64,000 nt of DNA from Actinomycetota bacterium (GTDB taxonomy: Bacteria; Actinomycetota; Acidimicrobiia; Acidimicrobiales; Ilumatobacteraceae): the NCBI GenBank assembly GCA_009702045.1, contig WLIV01000005.1:106737-170736 (forward strand), read 5' to 3'. This document shows positions 51,727 through 59,930 of this stretch, piece by piece (the stretch's first letter is position 1; the number at the start of each line of letters is the position of its first letter). Under the pieces are notes generated by a model. The model was not told the origin of the DNA. It saw only the letters and a program-made list of their open reading frames with translations, and ran no database searches. The translations under genes and the position numbers were made by a program.

Positions 51727-52746
51727 ATGAAGGTCGACGGCAATATCAGCGGCAACCTGCGCAACGCAGGCGAGCAGGCACGCAAGCTCGAGGCATCCGG
51801 CTACTCGGGTGTGTGGTCGGCAGAGACCAACCACGACCCGTTCTTTCCACTGCTGTTGGCAGCTGAGCACACCGAGCAACTCGAGATCGGTACGTCGATC
51901 GCGATCGCCTTCGCCCGCAACCCGATGACGCTGGCCAACGTTGGCTGGGATCTCCAGGCGTTCTCCAAGGGTCGCTTCATCCTCGGTCTCGGTAGCCAGA
52001 TCAAGCCGCACATCACCAAGCGCTACTCGATGGAGTGGAGTCACCCGGCAGCCCGCATGCGCGAACTGGTCCTGGCGATGCGCGCCATCTGGGACACATG
52101 GCAGAACGGCACCGCATTGGCATTTCGCGGCGAGTTCTACACGCACACGCTGATGACACCGTTCTTCACCCCCGACGCCAAGGACTGGGAGGGCTTCGGC
52201 CCGCCGAAGGTAGTGCTCGCCGGTGTCGGCGAGATCATGACGGAGGTGGCTGGTGAGGTGGCCGACGGGTTCATCTGCCACGCATTCACCACCGAGAAGT
52301 ACATGCGCGAGGTCACGCTGCCGGCACTGGCTCGCGGTCGCGCCAAGGTCGGTAAGACCATGGAGGGTTTCGAGATCACCGGCCCCGGCTTCGTCGTCAC
52401 CGGCGGCAACGATGAGGAGATGGAGAAGGCAGCCATCGGCACGCGTCAGCAGATCGCGTTCTATGGCAGCACACCCGCGTATCGAGGTGTGTTGGAAGCC
52501 CATGGCTGGGGCGATCTGCAAACCGATCTCAACACGCTCTCCAAGCGCGGCGAGTGGGTGGAGATGGGCAACCTGATCACTGACGACGTGCTCCATGCGT
52601 TCGCCGTGGTGGGCACGCCCGAGCAGTTGGCCCCGGAGCTCAAGGCTCGCTACGGCGACATCATCCAGCGCCTCAGTTTCTACGCCCCCTACGACCACGA
52701 CCGCGATCGTTGGGCGCAAGTCCTCGCCGCCCTCAAGGCCGTCTGA
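51727..52746 (+). CDS. LLM-class F420-dependent oxidoreductase (TIGR03617-type)
   Basis: A 339-residue luciferase-like TIM-barrel oxidoreductase that uses the deazaflavin F420. It shows LEASGYSGVWSAETNHDPFF, LEIGTSIAIAFARNPMTLAN, FILGLGSQIKPHITKRYSM and the GFICHAFTTEKY segment. The AGGGGG site decides the start ATG at 51727. The substrate is unknown; no F420 biosynthesis genes are in the window. Confidence 0.88.
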   Translation: MKVDGNISGNLRNAGEQARKLEASGYSGVWSAETNHDPFFPLLLAAEHTEQLEIGTSIAIAFARNPMTLANVGWDLQAFSKGRFILGLGSQIKPHITKRYSMEWSHPAARMRELVLAMRAIWDTWQNGTALAFRGEFYTHTLMTPFFTPDAKDWEGFGPPKVVLAGVGEIMTEVAGEVADGFICHAFTTEKYMREVTLPALARGRAKVGKTMEGFEITGPGFVVTGGNDEEMEKAAIGTRQQIAFYGSTPAYRGVLEAHGWGDLQTDLNTLSKRGEWVEMGNLITDDVLHAFAVVGTPEQLAPELKARYGDIIQRLSFYAPYDHDRDRWAQVLAALKAV

Positions 52747-52832
52747 CCACCCCCACCCCCAGCCGTTCGTGTCACACACCGACCACGGAGCCCCGTGGCG
52801 GGTGTGTGTCCGAGATGGGAACGTTTGTTCGA

Positions 52833-52838
52833 TAAGGT
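52833..52838 (+). promoter_or_regulatory. leaderless -10 box of uvrD2
   Basis: TAAGGT six bases before the ATG at 52845. Confidence 0.55.
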
Positions 52839-52844
52839 GGTGCA

Positions 52845-55640
52845 ATGACGTTGGACCCCTCACCTCGCCGACGGGCCATTGCCTGCGTGTACTGCGGAGG
52901 CGAGCACACGTCGGCCGATGAGGTCCGCGAGTGCTGGCAGAGATCCGGCGGCGAGGCTGTCGTCGAGGCTGTCGGTGAGGCTGTCGGTGAGGCTGTCGTC
53001 GATGTCGCCGAGCCACCACGCATTGCGGCTGACCAGGTTGTTCATCTCCGGCGTGGCCCAGCCGTGCTCGGGCGCAACGTCATCGTCGGGCCAGGTATGT
53101 CCACTCCACTTGAGTGGTCGGGGGCCGAACGGGTGGTGGTCGACCCCAGCGACCCCGGTCTGTTGCCGCGGCTGGTGGTGCTGGCAATGGAGCGAACAGG
53201 CTGCGTGTTCGAGTTCTCGCCCGCCACTGTGCTGGGTGAGCCATTCGCCACCTCGCTCCCGCCGCACGCTGTTGGTCCGCGGGTGCGCTTCAGCAGCGAA
53301 CAGCTGCGCCACCTCTTGCTGAGCAACTCGGTCGACGCACGCGAGGGCGGTACCTGGCCGTTGTTGCAGCAGTCGTTGGCCGTTGGCGCCCGAGTCGTCG
53401 CCGACGCTCGCGGCGATATCGAACTCCCCGACGGCAGCCGCGCGTGGCTCGATGGCGGCCCGCCGCGGTTCACCGAACCACAGGACGGGGTACCCGTACT
53501 GCACCGCATCGCCGTCGAACACGGTCGCCTCGCTGCCCCGCTCGGGAACAGTGCCGAGGCGGAGTTAGCAGCCGACCAACTCGCGGCCGTCACCCACTCT
53601 GGCGGCGCGGCGCGCATCATCGCTCCTGCCGGTTCGGGCAAGACGCGTGTGCTCACCGAACGCGCCCGCCACCTCGTACAGCAATGGCGGCTGCCGCCGT
53701 CGGCAATCACGCTCATCGCGTTCAACAAACGCGCCCAGGAAGAGATCTCGGCCCGCACCGCCGATCTCCCCGGCCTGCAGGTGCGCACGCTCAACGCCAT
53801 CGCGCTGGCGATCATCAACGGCAGCGCCCCGTTCGCGCGCCAACCCCAGCGGTTCAACACCATCGACGAACCCGAAGTACGGCGGCTCATCGGCCGGATG
53901 GTGAAGTTCCCGCGGGTGCGCAACTCGGATCCTGTGGCCACGTGGCTGGAGGCCTTGTCGTTGGCACGGCTCGGTCTGGTCGACCCGCAGAAGGTCGAGT
54001 CGCGCTACGACGGCGAGGTCGAGGGCTTCGCCGACGTCTTCCTGCGCTACCGCACCGAACTCGCTCGAGCCAACGCGGTCGACTACGACGAGCAGGTCTT
54101 CAAGGCGATCGAGTTGTTGTTGCGCGACCCGCAGGCGCGTGCAACGGCACAGCGCTCCTGTCGACTCCTTCTGGTCGATGAGTTCCAAGACCTCACCCCG
54201 GCACACCTCCTGCTCGTCCGGCTGCTGGCCGGCCCCGATGCAGCAGTGTTCGGCGTGGGCGACGACGACCAGACCATCTACGGCTACAACGGCGCTGATC
54301 CGTCCTGGCTGATCGAGTTCGCCGATCTGTTTCCCGGCGCCGGCGATCATCCGCTCGAGGTCAACTACCGCTGCCCGGCTGGCGTAGTCCGCGCCGCCGA
54401 CACGTTGTTGCGCCACAACCGTCGGCGAGTACCGAAGACCATCCGTGCCCACCACACCGAACTCGATGGGTTCATGGTCGCACCATCGGTCGGCAACTCC
54501 GTCGACACCACCGTCGATGCGGTGTCCTCCGCCGTGGCCGCGGGCACGCAACCCAACGAGATCGCTGTGCTCACCCGAGTCAACTCGCTGCTCGTCCCGG
54601 TGCAGGTGGCGTTGCGCGGTGCCGGGATTCCCACCAACGGTGGCGTGGGCCTCGAGTTCCTCGAGCGCACCGCAGTCCGCGCCGCGCTCGCCTGGATTCG
54701 TCTGGCGGGGTCCCACGGCACGTTCTCGCCCGCCGATGTCGCCGAGGCGCTACGCCGTCCGTCGCGCTCGATGCCGCCGAAAGTAGCCGAGTGGGTTGGT
54801 GAGCAGAGCACGCTGAAGGGTCTGCACAAGCTGGCCGAGCGCGTCACCAACGACAAGGTCAGCGAGTTCGCCAACGACATCGAGCGGCTACAACGGATGG
54901 TCGCCAGCCGAGGTACGACGTCGCAACTGTTGGCGGCGCTGCGCGACTCCATGGGCCTCGCCACCAGCATCGCCAAGCTCGATGTGCACCGCAAGGGTAT
55001 GAACCGGGCGGCGCAGAACGACGACCTCACCGCCCTTGCGCAGCTCGCTGCGTTGCAACCCGACCCGGCTGCGTTCGAGTCGTGGCTGCGTGGTGCACTC
55101 TCCACGAAGTGGTCCGACGGTGGCGTCACACTCGCGACGGTGCACCGCGTCAAGGGGCAGGAGTGGCCGTTCGTAGTGGTGCACCACGCCGACGCCGATC
55201 AGTTCCCCCACCGCTTGGCGGAGAACGACGAGGAGGAACGGCGCCTGTTCCACGTAGCCATCACGCGCGCCTCACGCGATGCGCTGGTGGTGCCATCCGA
55301 GCATCCCAGCCCGTTCATCCTCGAGTGCAGCACCGAGCCAGTAGCCATCATCCGCTCCTCCCCTCCCCCGGCCACACCTCGTCCGCCGAGTTCCGTCATG
55401 ACGAAACCCGGCGACGGGCTGACGGCCGACGACGCAGCGCTGTTCGAAGCGCTACGCGCGTGGCGCAAACACGCCTCGGGAAGCAAGCCTGCATACACGG
55501 TGCTCGCCGACGCTGCGCTGCACGACATCGCTCGCACCCGCCCGTCGTCGCTCGACGAACTCGCACGGGTGAAAGGTGTCGGCCCGGCCAAACTGCAGTT
55601 GTACGGAGCGGGCATCCTGGCGGTCGTTGCCTCAGCGTGA
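52845..55640 (+). CDS. uvrD2: UvrD2-type superfamily I DNA helicase with zinc finger and HRDC domain
   Basis: ATP-dependent 3'-5' DNA helicase of repair and replication. The 931-residue chain begins with a CxxC...H...C finger (CVYCGGEHTSADEVREC, 14-30), then a short repeat region, then the helicase core with Walker A APAGSGKT (near 262-269), LLVDEFQDLT, GVGDDDQTIYGYNGAD, NYRCPAGVV, ATVHRVKGQEWPFVVVHHAD and RRLFHVAITRAS. It ends with an HRDC domain (about 865-931). UvrD2 of mycobacteria has the same core plus HRDC. The N-terminal 230 residues are longer than usual. Confidence 0.92.
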   Translation: MTLDPSPRRRAIACVYCGGEHTSADEVRECWQRSGGEAVVEAVGEAVGEAVVDVAEPPRIAADQVVHLRRGPAVLGRNVIVGPGMSTPLEWSGAERVVVDPSDPGLLPRLVVLAMERTGCVFEFSPATVLGEPFATSLPPHAVGPRVRFSSEQLRHLLLSNSVDAREGGTWPLLQQSLAVGARVVADARGDIELPDGSRAWLDGGPPRFTEPQDGVPVLHRIAVEHGRLAAPLGNSAEAELAADQLAAVTHSGGAARIIAPAGSGKTRVLTERARHLVQQWRLPPSAITLIAFNKRAQEEISARTADLPGLQVRTLNAIALAIINGSAPFARQPQRFNTIDEPEVRRLIGRMVKFPRVRNSDPVATWLEALSLARLGLVDPQKVESRYDGEVEGFADVFLRYRTELARANAVDYDEQVFKAIELLLRDPQARATAQRSCRLLLVDEFQDLTPAHLLLVRLLAGPDAAVFGVGDDDQTIYGYNGADPSWLIEFADLFPGAGDHPLEVNYRCPAGVVRAADTLLRHNRRRVPKTIRAHHTELDGFMVAPSVGNSVDTTVDAVSSAVAAGTQPNEIAVLTRVNSLLVPVQVALRGAGIPTNGGVGLEFLERTAVRAALAWIRLAGSHGTFSPADVAEALRRPSRSMPPKVAEWVGEQSTLKGLHKLAERVTNDKVSEFANDIERLQRMVASRGTTSQLLAALRDSMGLATSIAKLDVHRKGMNRAAQNDDLTALAQLAALQPDPAAFESWLRGALSTKWSDGGVTLATVHRVKGQEWPFVVVHHADADQFPHRLAENDEEERRLFHVAITRASRDALVVPSEHPSPFILECSTEPVAIIRSSPPPATPRPPSSVMTKPGDGLTADDAALFEALRAWRKHASGSKPAYTVLADAALHDIARTRPSSLDELARVKGVGPAKLQLYGAGILAVVASA
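52953..53000 (+). repeat. four 12-base tandem repeats inside uvrD2
   Basis: GAGGCTGTCGGT/GTC units at 52953, 52965, 52977 and 52989 encode four copies of Glu-Ala-Val-Val/Gly between the zinc finger and the rest of the helicase. The frame is kept, so copy number can vary without disruption. Confidence 0.85.
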
Positions 55641-55644
55641 GCCG

Positions 55645-56688
55645 TCAGGCGCCCAGTCCCACCAGCCAAGCCTGCACGTTGGCGCCCAGGGCGCCGACGT
55701 CGTAGCCACCCTCTTGCACGACCACGGTGGGCAGACCCAGCTGACGCACGACGTCGCCGCTGCGCCGCATTCCGTCGGTAGTGACGGCGAGATCGCAGAT
55801 CGGATCGGTGATGTACGTGTCGAGACCCAGCGACACGATCAGCATCGATGGCCCGAAGGCGGCAATGCGCTCGCACGCTGCCTCCAGCGTCGCGATCCAG
55901 AGATCGTCGTCGGCGCGCACGGGCAGAGGGAAGTTGTGGTTGTAGCCCAACCCGCGCCCACTGCCGGTCTCGTCGGCGAACCCCACCGAGTACGGGTACG
56001 CCCGCGCCGGATCACCATGCAACGACACGTACTGCACATCGTCTCGGTCGTAGAAGATCTGCTGTGTGCCGTTGCCGTGGTGGTAATCGACATCCAGCAC
56101 TGTCACCTTCGTGCCCGTCGTGGTGGCCACATGATGAGCAGCAATCGCCGCATTGTTGAAGAAGCAGTAACCGCCGTACAGATCGGTGGTGGCATGGTGG
56201 CCAGGGGGCCGGCACAGCCCGTAGGCGGAGCGCTCCCCGTTCAGCACCAACGATGTCGCAGTCAGCGCGGTATCCACCGCTCCTAACGCTGCCGTGTACG
56301 TCGTCTGCGTGAGCGGTGTCGTGGTCTCGAAGCACCAATAGCCCACGCGCCCGCCGATGGCGGTGGGCTCGCGTCCAAGCGACATCTTGGAGCGCAGGCC
56401 AGGGAGCGCGAAGACATCGGGCACCACTTCGCGTACATCAGGGTGTTCGGCCGTGTACAGATCCCAACCCTCGGCGAGGAACCGGATGAGCCCCGGGTTG
56501 TGTACGGCTGCAATCGGCGCCGTCCCCCACTGCGTCGGATGCTGCACTACGAACCGCGGGTCGGCCTGCAGCGTTGCCCGGATCGCTTCGGCGCGTCCGA
56601 TGTGCTCGAACGGCGTCTGCGCGATGGAACTTTCGTACTCGACCTGCGGATCGTGCAGCAGGTGTGCAGCGGTGTGGACGACCTTCAT
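55645..56688 (-). CDS. histone deacetylase-family/acetylpolyamine amidohydrolase
   Basis: Zinc-dependent deacetylase, probably for acetylated polyamines or similar small amides. The 347-residue protein contains GLCRPPGHHATTDLYGGYCF (catalytic H pair), TVLDVDYHHGNGTQQIFY (metal ligands D and H), YVSLHGDPARAYPY and SLGLDTYITDP, all HDAC-superfamily marks. The final QEGGYDVGALG carries the active-site glycines. An AAGGTGG ribosome site is four bases before the ATG and sits inside the inverted repeat that separates it from the lipoprotein gene. Confidence 0.92.
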   Translation of the reverse strand: MKVVHTAAHLLHDPQVEYESSIAQTPFEHIGRAEAIRATLQADPRFVVQHPTQWGTAPIAAVHNPGLIRFLAEGWDLYTAEHPDVREVVPDVFALPGLRSKMSLGREPTAIGGRVGYWCFETTTPLTQTTYTAALGAVDTALTATSLVLNGERSAYGLCRPPGHHATTDLYGGYCFFNNAAIAAHHVATTTGTKVTVLDVDYHHGNGTQQIFYDRDDVQYVSLHGDPARAYPYSVGFADETGSGRGLGYNHNFPLPVRADDDLWIATLEAACERIAAFGPSMLIVSLGLDTYITDPICDLAVTTDGMRRSGDVVRQLGLPTVVVQEGGYDVGALGANVQAWLVGLGA

Positions 56689-56689
56689 T

Positions 56690-56740
56690 GCGCCACCTTG
56701 TCAGATGCAGATTCGTCCTCAGAAAAGTGCAAGGTGGCGC
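56690..56740. promoter_or_regulatory. 11-base inverted repeat between the HDAC-family and lipoprotein genes
   Basis: GCGCCACCTTG (56690-56700) and CAAGGTGGCGC (56730-56740) are perfect reverse complements separated by 29 bases. One arm contains the ribosome site of the HDAC-family gene. It may be an operator for the divergent pair or an RNA hairpin that hides that ribosome site. Confidence 0.6.
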
Positions 56741-56797
56741 GTGGCATGTGATCTGGACGAACATGCACATGCACCGAGCACCACAGAGGAACCCACG

Positions 56798-57451
56798 ATG
56801 AACCGCACCACAGCCCTCGCCGTAGCAGGCATCGCTCTTCTCGCCCTCGCGACGGGGTGCAGCGACGACAAGCAGGTCACGCTTCCGTCGGGATCCACTC
56901 CGGTCGGTGAGTCGCTGCCCGCGGCGACCGAGCAGCCTGCGGGTGACCCAGCGACCGGTGACTCACCGATGGGTAGCTGTCATGTGACGGTCACTGGTTA
57001 TGTCAACGCCGAGTGGACGTCGGAGGGCGGCGCCAAGTCGGTGGGCTACGGACCGTGGATACCTCAAGCCGGTGGCACGACGGCGATCGGCGCGCTCGAC
57101 GAGAGCTTCTTCATCCTCAACTGCAAGGGCCCCGGCGAGAGCTACATCGGCTTCGGGCCGGTGCACAAGGCCAAGATCCCGATGCAACCGGGCACGTACA
57201 CCATCGAACCGGCCACCAACGTTGCCGGCTCCAGCGAGAACGGCATCATCACTGCGATGCTCGGCTTCGACGGCACCGATACCAACTGGGGTGCCAGCGC
57301 CCAAGGCCAACTGGTGATCACCGCGTTCGATGATCAGCACATCGCCGGCACGTTCACGATTCCGGTCACGGATGTACTCACCAAGCTCAGCGGCACCCAC
57401 AAGGGCGCAGCAGTCATCACCGGCGAGTTCGACTACGCCAACCCGGTCTGA
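56798..57451 (+). CDS. putative lipoprotein
   Basis: A 217-residue exported protein. The signal peptide MNRTTALAVAGIALLALATG is followed by the lipobox cysteine (LATGC, C21), which would be lipidated after cleavage. A low-complexity linker (about 25-55) leads to a beta-rich domain of about 160 residues beginning with CHVTVTGYVNAEW; two further cysteines could pair. No family is recognised. GAGGA is seven bases before the ATG. It may bind a ligand at the cell surface. Confidence 0.78.
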   Translation: MNRTTALAVAGIALLALATGCSDDKQVTLPSGSTPVGESLPAATEQPAGDPATGDSPMGSCHVTVTGYVNAEWTSEGGAKSVGYGPWIPQAGGTTAIGALDESFFILNCKGPGESYIGFGPVHKAKIPMQPGTYTIEPATNVAGSSENGIITAMLGFDGTDTNWGASAQGQLVITAFDDQHIAGTFTIPVTDVLTKLSGTHKGAAVITGEFDYANPV

Positions 57452-57468
57452 CGTTCCGGCGGGTCAGG

Positions 57469-59178
57469 TCAGGCGAGTTCCAGTTCCTCGTTGAGGTACA
57501 GCTCGCGACACTTGGCCCGCTGCAACTTCCCTGATGAGGTCTTGGGCAGCGTTCCGGGCTTCACCAGGATCACGTCGCGGGGTGGCAGGCCACACACATC
57601 GAGTGTGCGGTGATGCACCGTGTGACGCACCTCGTCGAGTTCGGCATCGCGCACTTCCGCCACGACCACGACGCTTTCCTTCCCCTTGTACCCCTCGACG
57701 CCAAACGCAATGACGTTGCCGGTGCGCACACCCTCGAGCACGCCAACCGCCCGCTCGATGTCCTCCGGGAACACGTTGCGACCGCCGACGATGATCACGT
57801 CCTTGATGCGGCCGCACAGCACCAACTCGCCGTCAACGAGGTACGCAAGGTCGCCCGTGCACAACCAACCGTCGCGAAACAACGCTGCTGTGGCGTCGGG
57901 CCGTTTGTAGTAGCCGGGCGTCACTGACGTGCCGCGTAACAGCAGTTCACCGACCGACCGCTCGGGGAGCTCCTGGAACGTGTCGGGGTCGACGACCTTC
58001 ATCTCCAGACCGGGAACCGCCTTGCCGAGCAACGGCAGGCGACGCACTTCCAGCTCCTCACCCGCATCTGCCAACTCCAGCGGACGGGCGATGCGCTCAC
58101 GTTCGAGCACCTCGCGGTCGACCGAATCGACGAGCATGCCGCGATGGCGCACGGGGAACGCGCCACCGATCGCGACTTCGGCCATACCGAACGCCGGGAA
58201 CACACTGCCTGGGCGGAACCCGAACGGTTCGGCCGCGCGCACGAATGCCTCGACAGCGTTCGGGTCGACCGGTTCGGCACCGCTGAGCGCCAGCGTCAGC
58301 GTCGACAGGTCGATCCCTTCCATCCGACTGAGCGCACGCGTTGCCAACACCCAGGCGAAGTTCGGACCGGCCGTGGCGGTGCCCTTCCAATCGCTGATCC
58401 ACTGCATCCAGTGCGCCGGTTTGGCCATGAAGTCCTGCGGTGCGGCCTGCACCAACTGCACACCGCGCGTCATCGGCAGCGACAGGAAACCCACCAGACC
58501 CATGTCGTGGTACAGCGGCAGCCAACTGACCATCACCTCATCGAGAGTGAGCTCGGCGGCGGCGCACGATGCATCGATGTTCGCTCGCAGCACCCGGTCG
58601 GGAATCATCACACCCTTGGGTTCGCTGGTGGAACCGCTGGTGTACTGCAGGATGACCAGTCGCTCGGGATCGTTCGGCGGCAGTTCGAGACGTTCGCCAA
58701 CGGCCCCGGGCGCGCCAGCCAGCACTGCGCTCATCGGCTCGATCGGCGGATCGTCGGGGCCACCCGAGTAGAAGCCAGCGAACAGATCGTCGATCAACAC
58801 CAACTTCGCATCGCCATGGCGAATGCGACCGCTGGTGCTCTCCACGAACGCGTCGAGCGACCCCATACGCATCGGCAACGGCAACACCATGCTGGCGCAG
58901 CCCGCGAGCCAGCAACCCTGGATGATCGTGATCAGCGATCGCGAGGTGGGGCCGAGGATCGCGACATGATCGCCCGGTACGAGGCCACGCGCCTGCAACG
59001 CAGCGCCGACAGCACGGGCCTCTTCATGCACCTGCGCCCACGGTACGAACGTCGAGCCGTCAGGGCTGATGCTGTGGCCAACGAACCGCACCCCGGTGGG
59101 CCGGTCGGCAGCGATGATCAGGCGATCGACGATCGAGTCTGAGCCGAGTGGATGGTGCGCGGTTGGGGCGGTCGCCAT
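57469..59178 (-). CDS. fatty acyl-AMP ligase / fatty-acid-CoA ligase (FadD-type)
   Basis: A 569-residue adenylate-forming enzyme. Core motifs: ILQYTSGSTSEPKGVM (phosphate loop), ELTLDEVMVSWLPLYHDMGLVG (a segment strongly marking the FAAL group), GSVFPAFGMAEVAIGGAFP, DGWLCTGDLAYLVDGELVLCGR, GGRNVFPEDIE and the C-terminal lysine in KTSSGKLQR. FAALs load fatty acids onto carrier proteins as acyl-AMP. No polyketide synthase or carrier gene is adjacent, so CoA ligation is possible too. Start ATG at 59178; the frame opening at 59271 is less likely. Confidence 0.9.
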   Translation of the reverse strand: MATAPTAHHPLGSDSIVDRLIIAADRPTGVRFVGHSISPDGSTFVPWAQVHEEARAVGAALQARGLVPGDHVAILGPTSRSLITIIQGCWLAGCASMVLPLPMRMGSLDAFVESTSGRIRHGDAKLVLIDDLFAGFYSGGPDDPPIEPMSAVLAGAPGAVGERLELPPNDPERLVILQYTSGSTSEPKGVMIPDRVLRANIDASCAAAELTLDEVMVSWLPLYHDMGLVGFLSLPMTRGVQLVQAAPQDFMAKPAHWMQWISDWKGTATAGPNFAWVLATRALSRMEGIDLSTLTLALSGAEPVDPNAVEAFVRAAEPFGFRPGSVFPAFGMAEVAIGGAFPVRHRGMLVDSVDREVLERERIARPLELADAGEELEVRRLPLLGKAVPGLEMKVVDPDTFQELPERSVGELLLRGTSVTPGYYKRPDATAALFRDGWLCTGDLAYLVDGELVLCGRIKDVIIVGGRNVFPEDIERAVGVLEGVRTGNVIAFGVEGYKGKESVVVVAEVRDAELDEVRHTVHHRTLDVCGLPPRDVILVKPGTLPKTSSGKLQRAKCRELYLNEELELA

Positions 59179-59186
59179 AACTCGCC

Positions 59187-59192
59187 ACCGTA
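59187..59192 (-). promoter_or_regulatory. -10 box of the fatty acyl-AMP ligase gene
   Basis: TACGGT on the minus strand, eight bases before the ATG at 59178. Confidence 0.45.
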
Positions 59193-59221
59193 GTGCGAGC
59201 AGGTCGTGACAAGCTGACCCG

Positions 59222-59884
59222 ATGGCCTCGCTCATCGACCTCTCGCACGTGATCACCAATGGGATGCTCACCTATCCAGGGCTGCCAGAGCCGCAGGTGT
59301 ACGCGCACCTCGACCGTGAGGCCGCCGAGCGGATCTACGGCGCTGGTGTGACGTTCCAGATCGGGATGATCACAATGTGCACCAACACGGGCACGTACCT
59401 CGATGTGCCGTTCCACCGCTTCGCCGACGGCCACGACCTCACCGGCCTTGCGCTGGAACGGGTGTCGGGAGTGCCTGCCGTGTGCATCGACTGCCGCGGT
59501 CGCACGACCATCGGACCCGATGTACTCGCGGGTCTGTCGCTGCAAGGTGTGGCGGTGCTGTTCCACACCGGTCACAGCCGCCATTTCGGCACACCGGCCT
59601 ACTTCGAACCGCACCCGTACCTCACCGAGGACACAGCGGTCGCGCTCGTCGCGGCCGGTGTCGCGATCGTAGGAATCGACTCGCTGAACATCGACGCCAC
59701 CCACTCCCCCGAGGGCGATGGCCGGCCGGTCCACACGACGCTGCTGCGCGAAGGGGTGCCGATCGTGGAACACCTCACCAACCTCGCGGTGCTGCCCAGT
59801 AGCGGGTTCACGTTCACCGCCGTACCGCCCAAGATCGAGGGTCTGGGCACGTTCACCGTCCGGGCGCACGCGCTGGTGAGCTGA
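59222..59884 (+). CDS. cyclase-family protein (kynurenine formamidase-like), altered metal motif
   Basis: A 220-residue protein of the cyclase family (kynurenine formamidase, isatin hydrolase). The opening IDLSHVITNGMLTYPGLPEP is typical. The metal motif, normally HxGTHxDxPxH, reads NTGTYLDVPFHRFADG; two histidines are replaced by N and Y while D and the last H remain. Later GIDSLNIDATH and HTTLLREGVPIVEHLTNL fit the family, with a second histidine and the conserved glutamate. It may use a different metal set. It is divergent from the acyl-AMP ligase gene. Confidence 0.85.
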   Translation: MASLIDLSHVITNGMLTYPGLPEPQVYAHLDREAAERIYGAGVTFQIGMITMCTNTGTYLDVPFHRFADGHDLTGLALERVSGVPAVCIDCRGRTTIGPDVLAGLSLQGVAVLFHTGHSRHFGTPAYFEPHPYLTEDTAVALVAAGVAIVGIDSLNIDATHSPEGDGRPVHTTLLREGVPIVEHLTNLAVLPSSGFTFTAVPPKIEGLGTFTVRAHALVS

Positions 59885-59915
59885 AACCACCCACCCCGTG
59901 ACGGTCTGCTGCTCG

Positions 59916-59921
59916 TAGAAT
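59916..59921 (+). promoter_or_regulatory. -10 box of leuS
   Basis: TAGAAT nine bases before the ATG at 59931. Confidence 0.45.
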
Positions 59922-59930
59922 CGTTCCGTT

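Noticed and set aside
59885..59930. T-box leader before leuS
   Set aside because: The gap of 46 bases with a -10 box nine bases from the start leaves no room.
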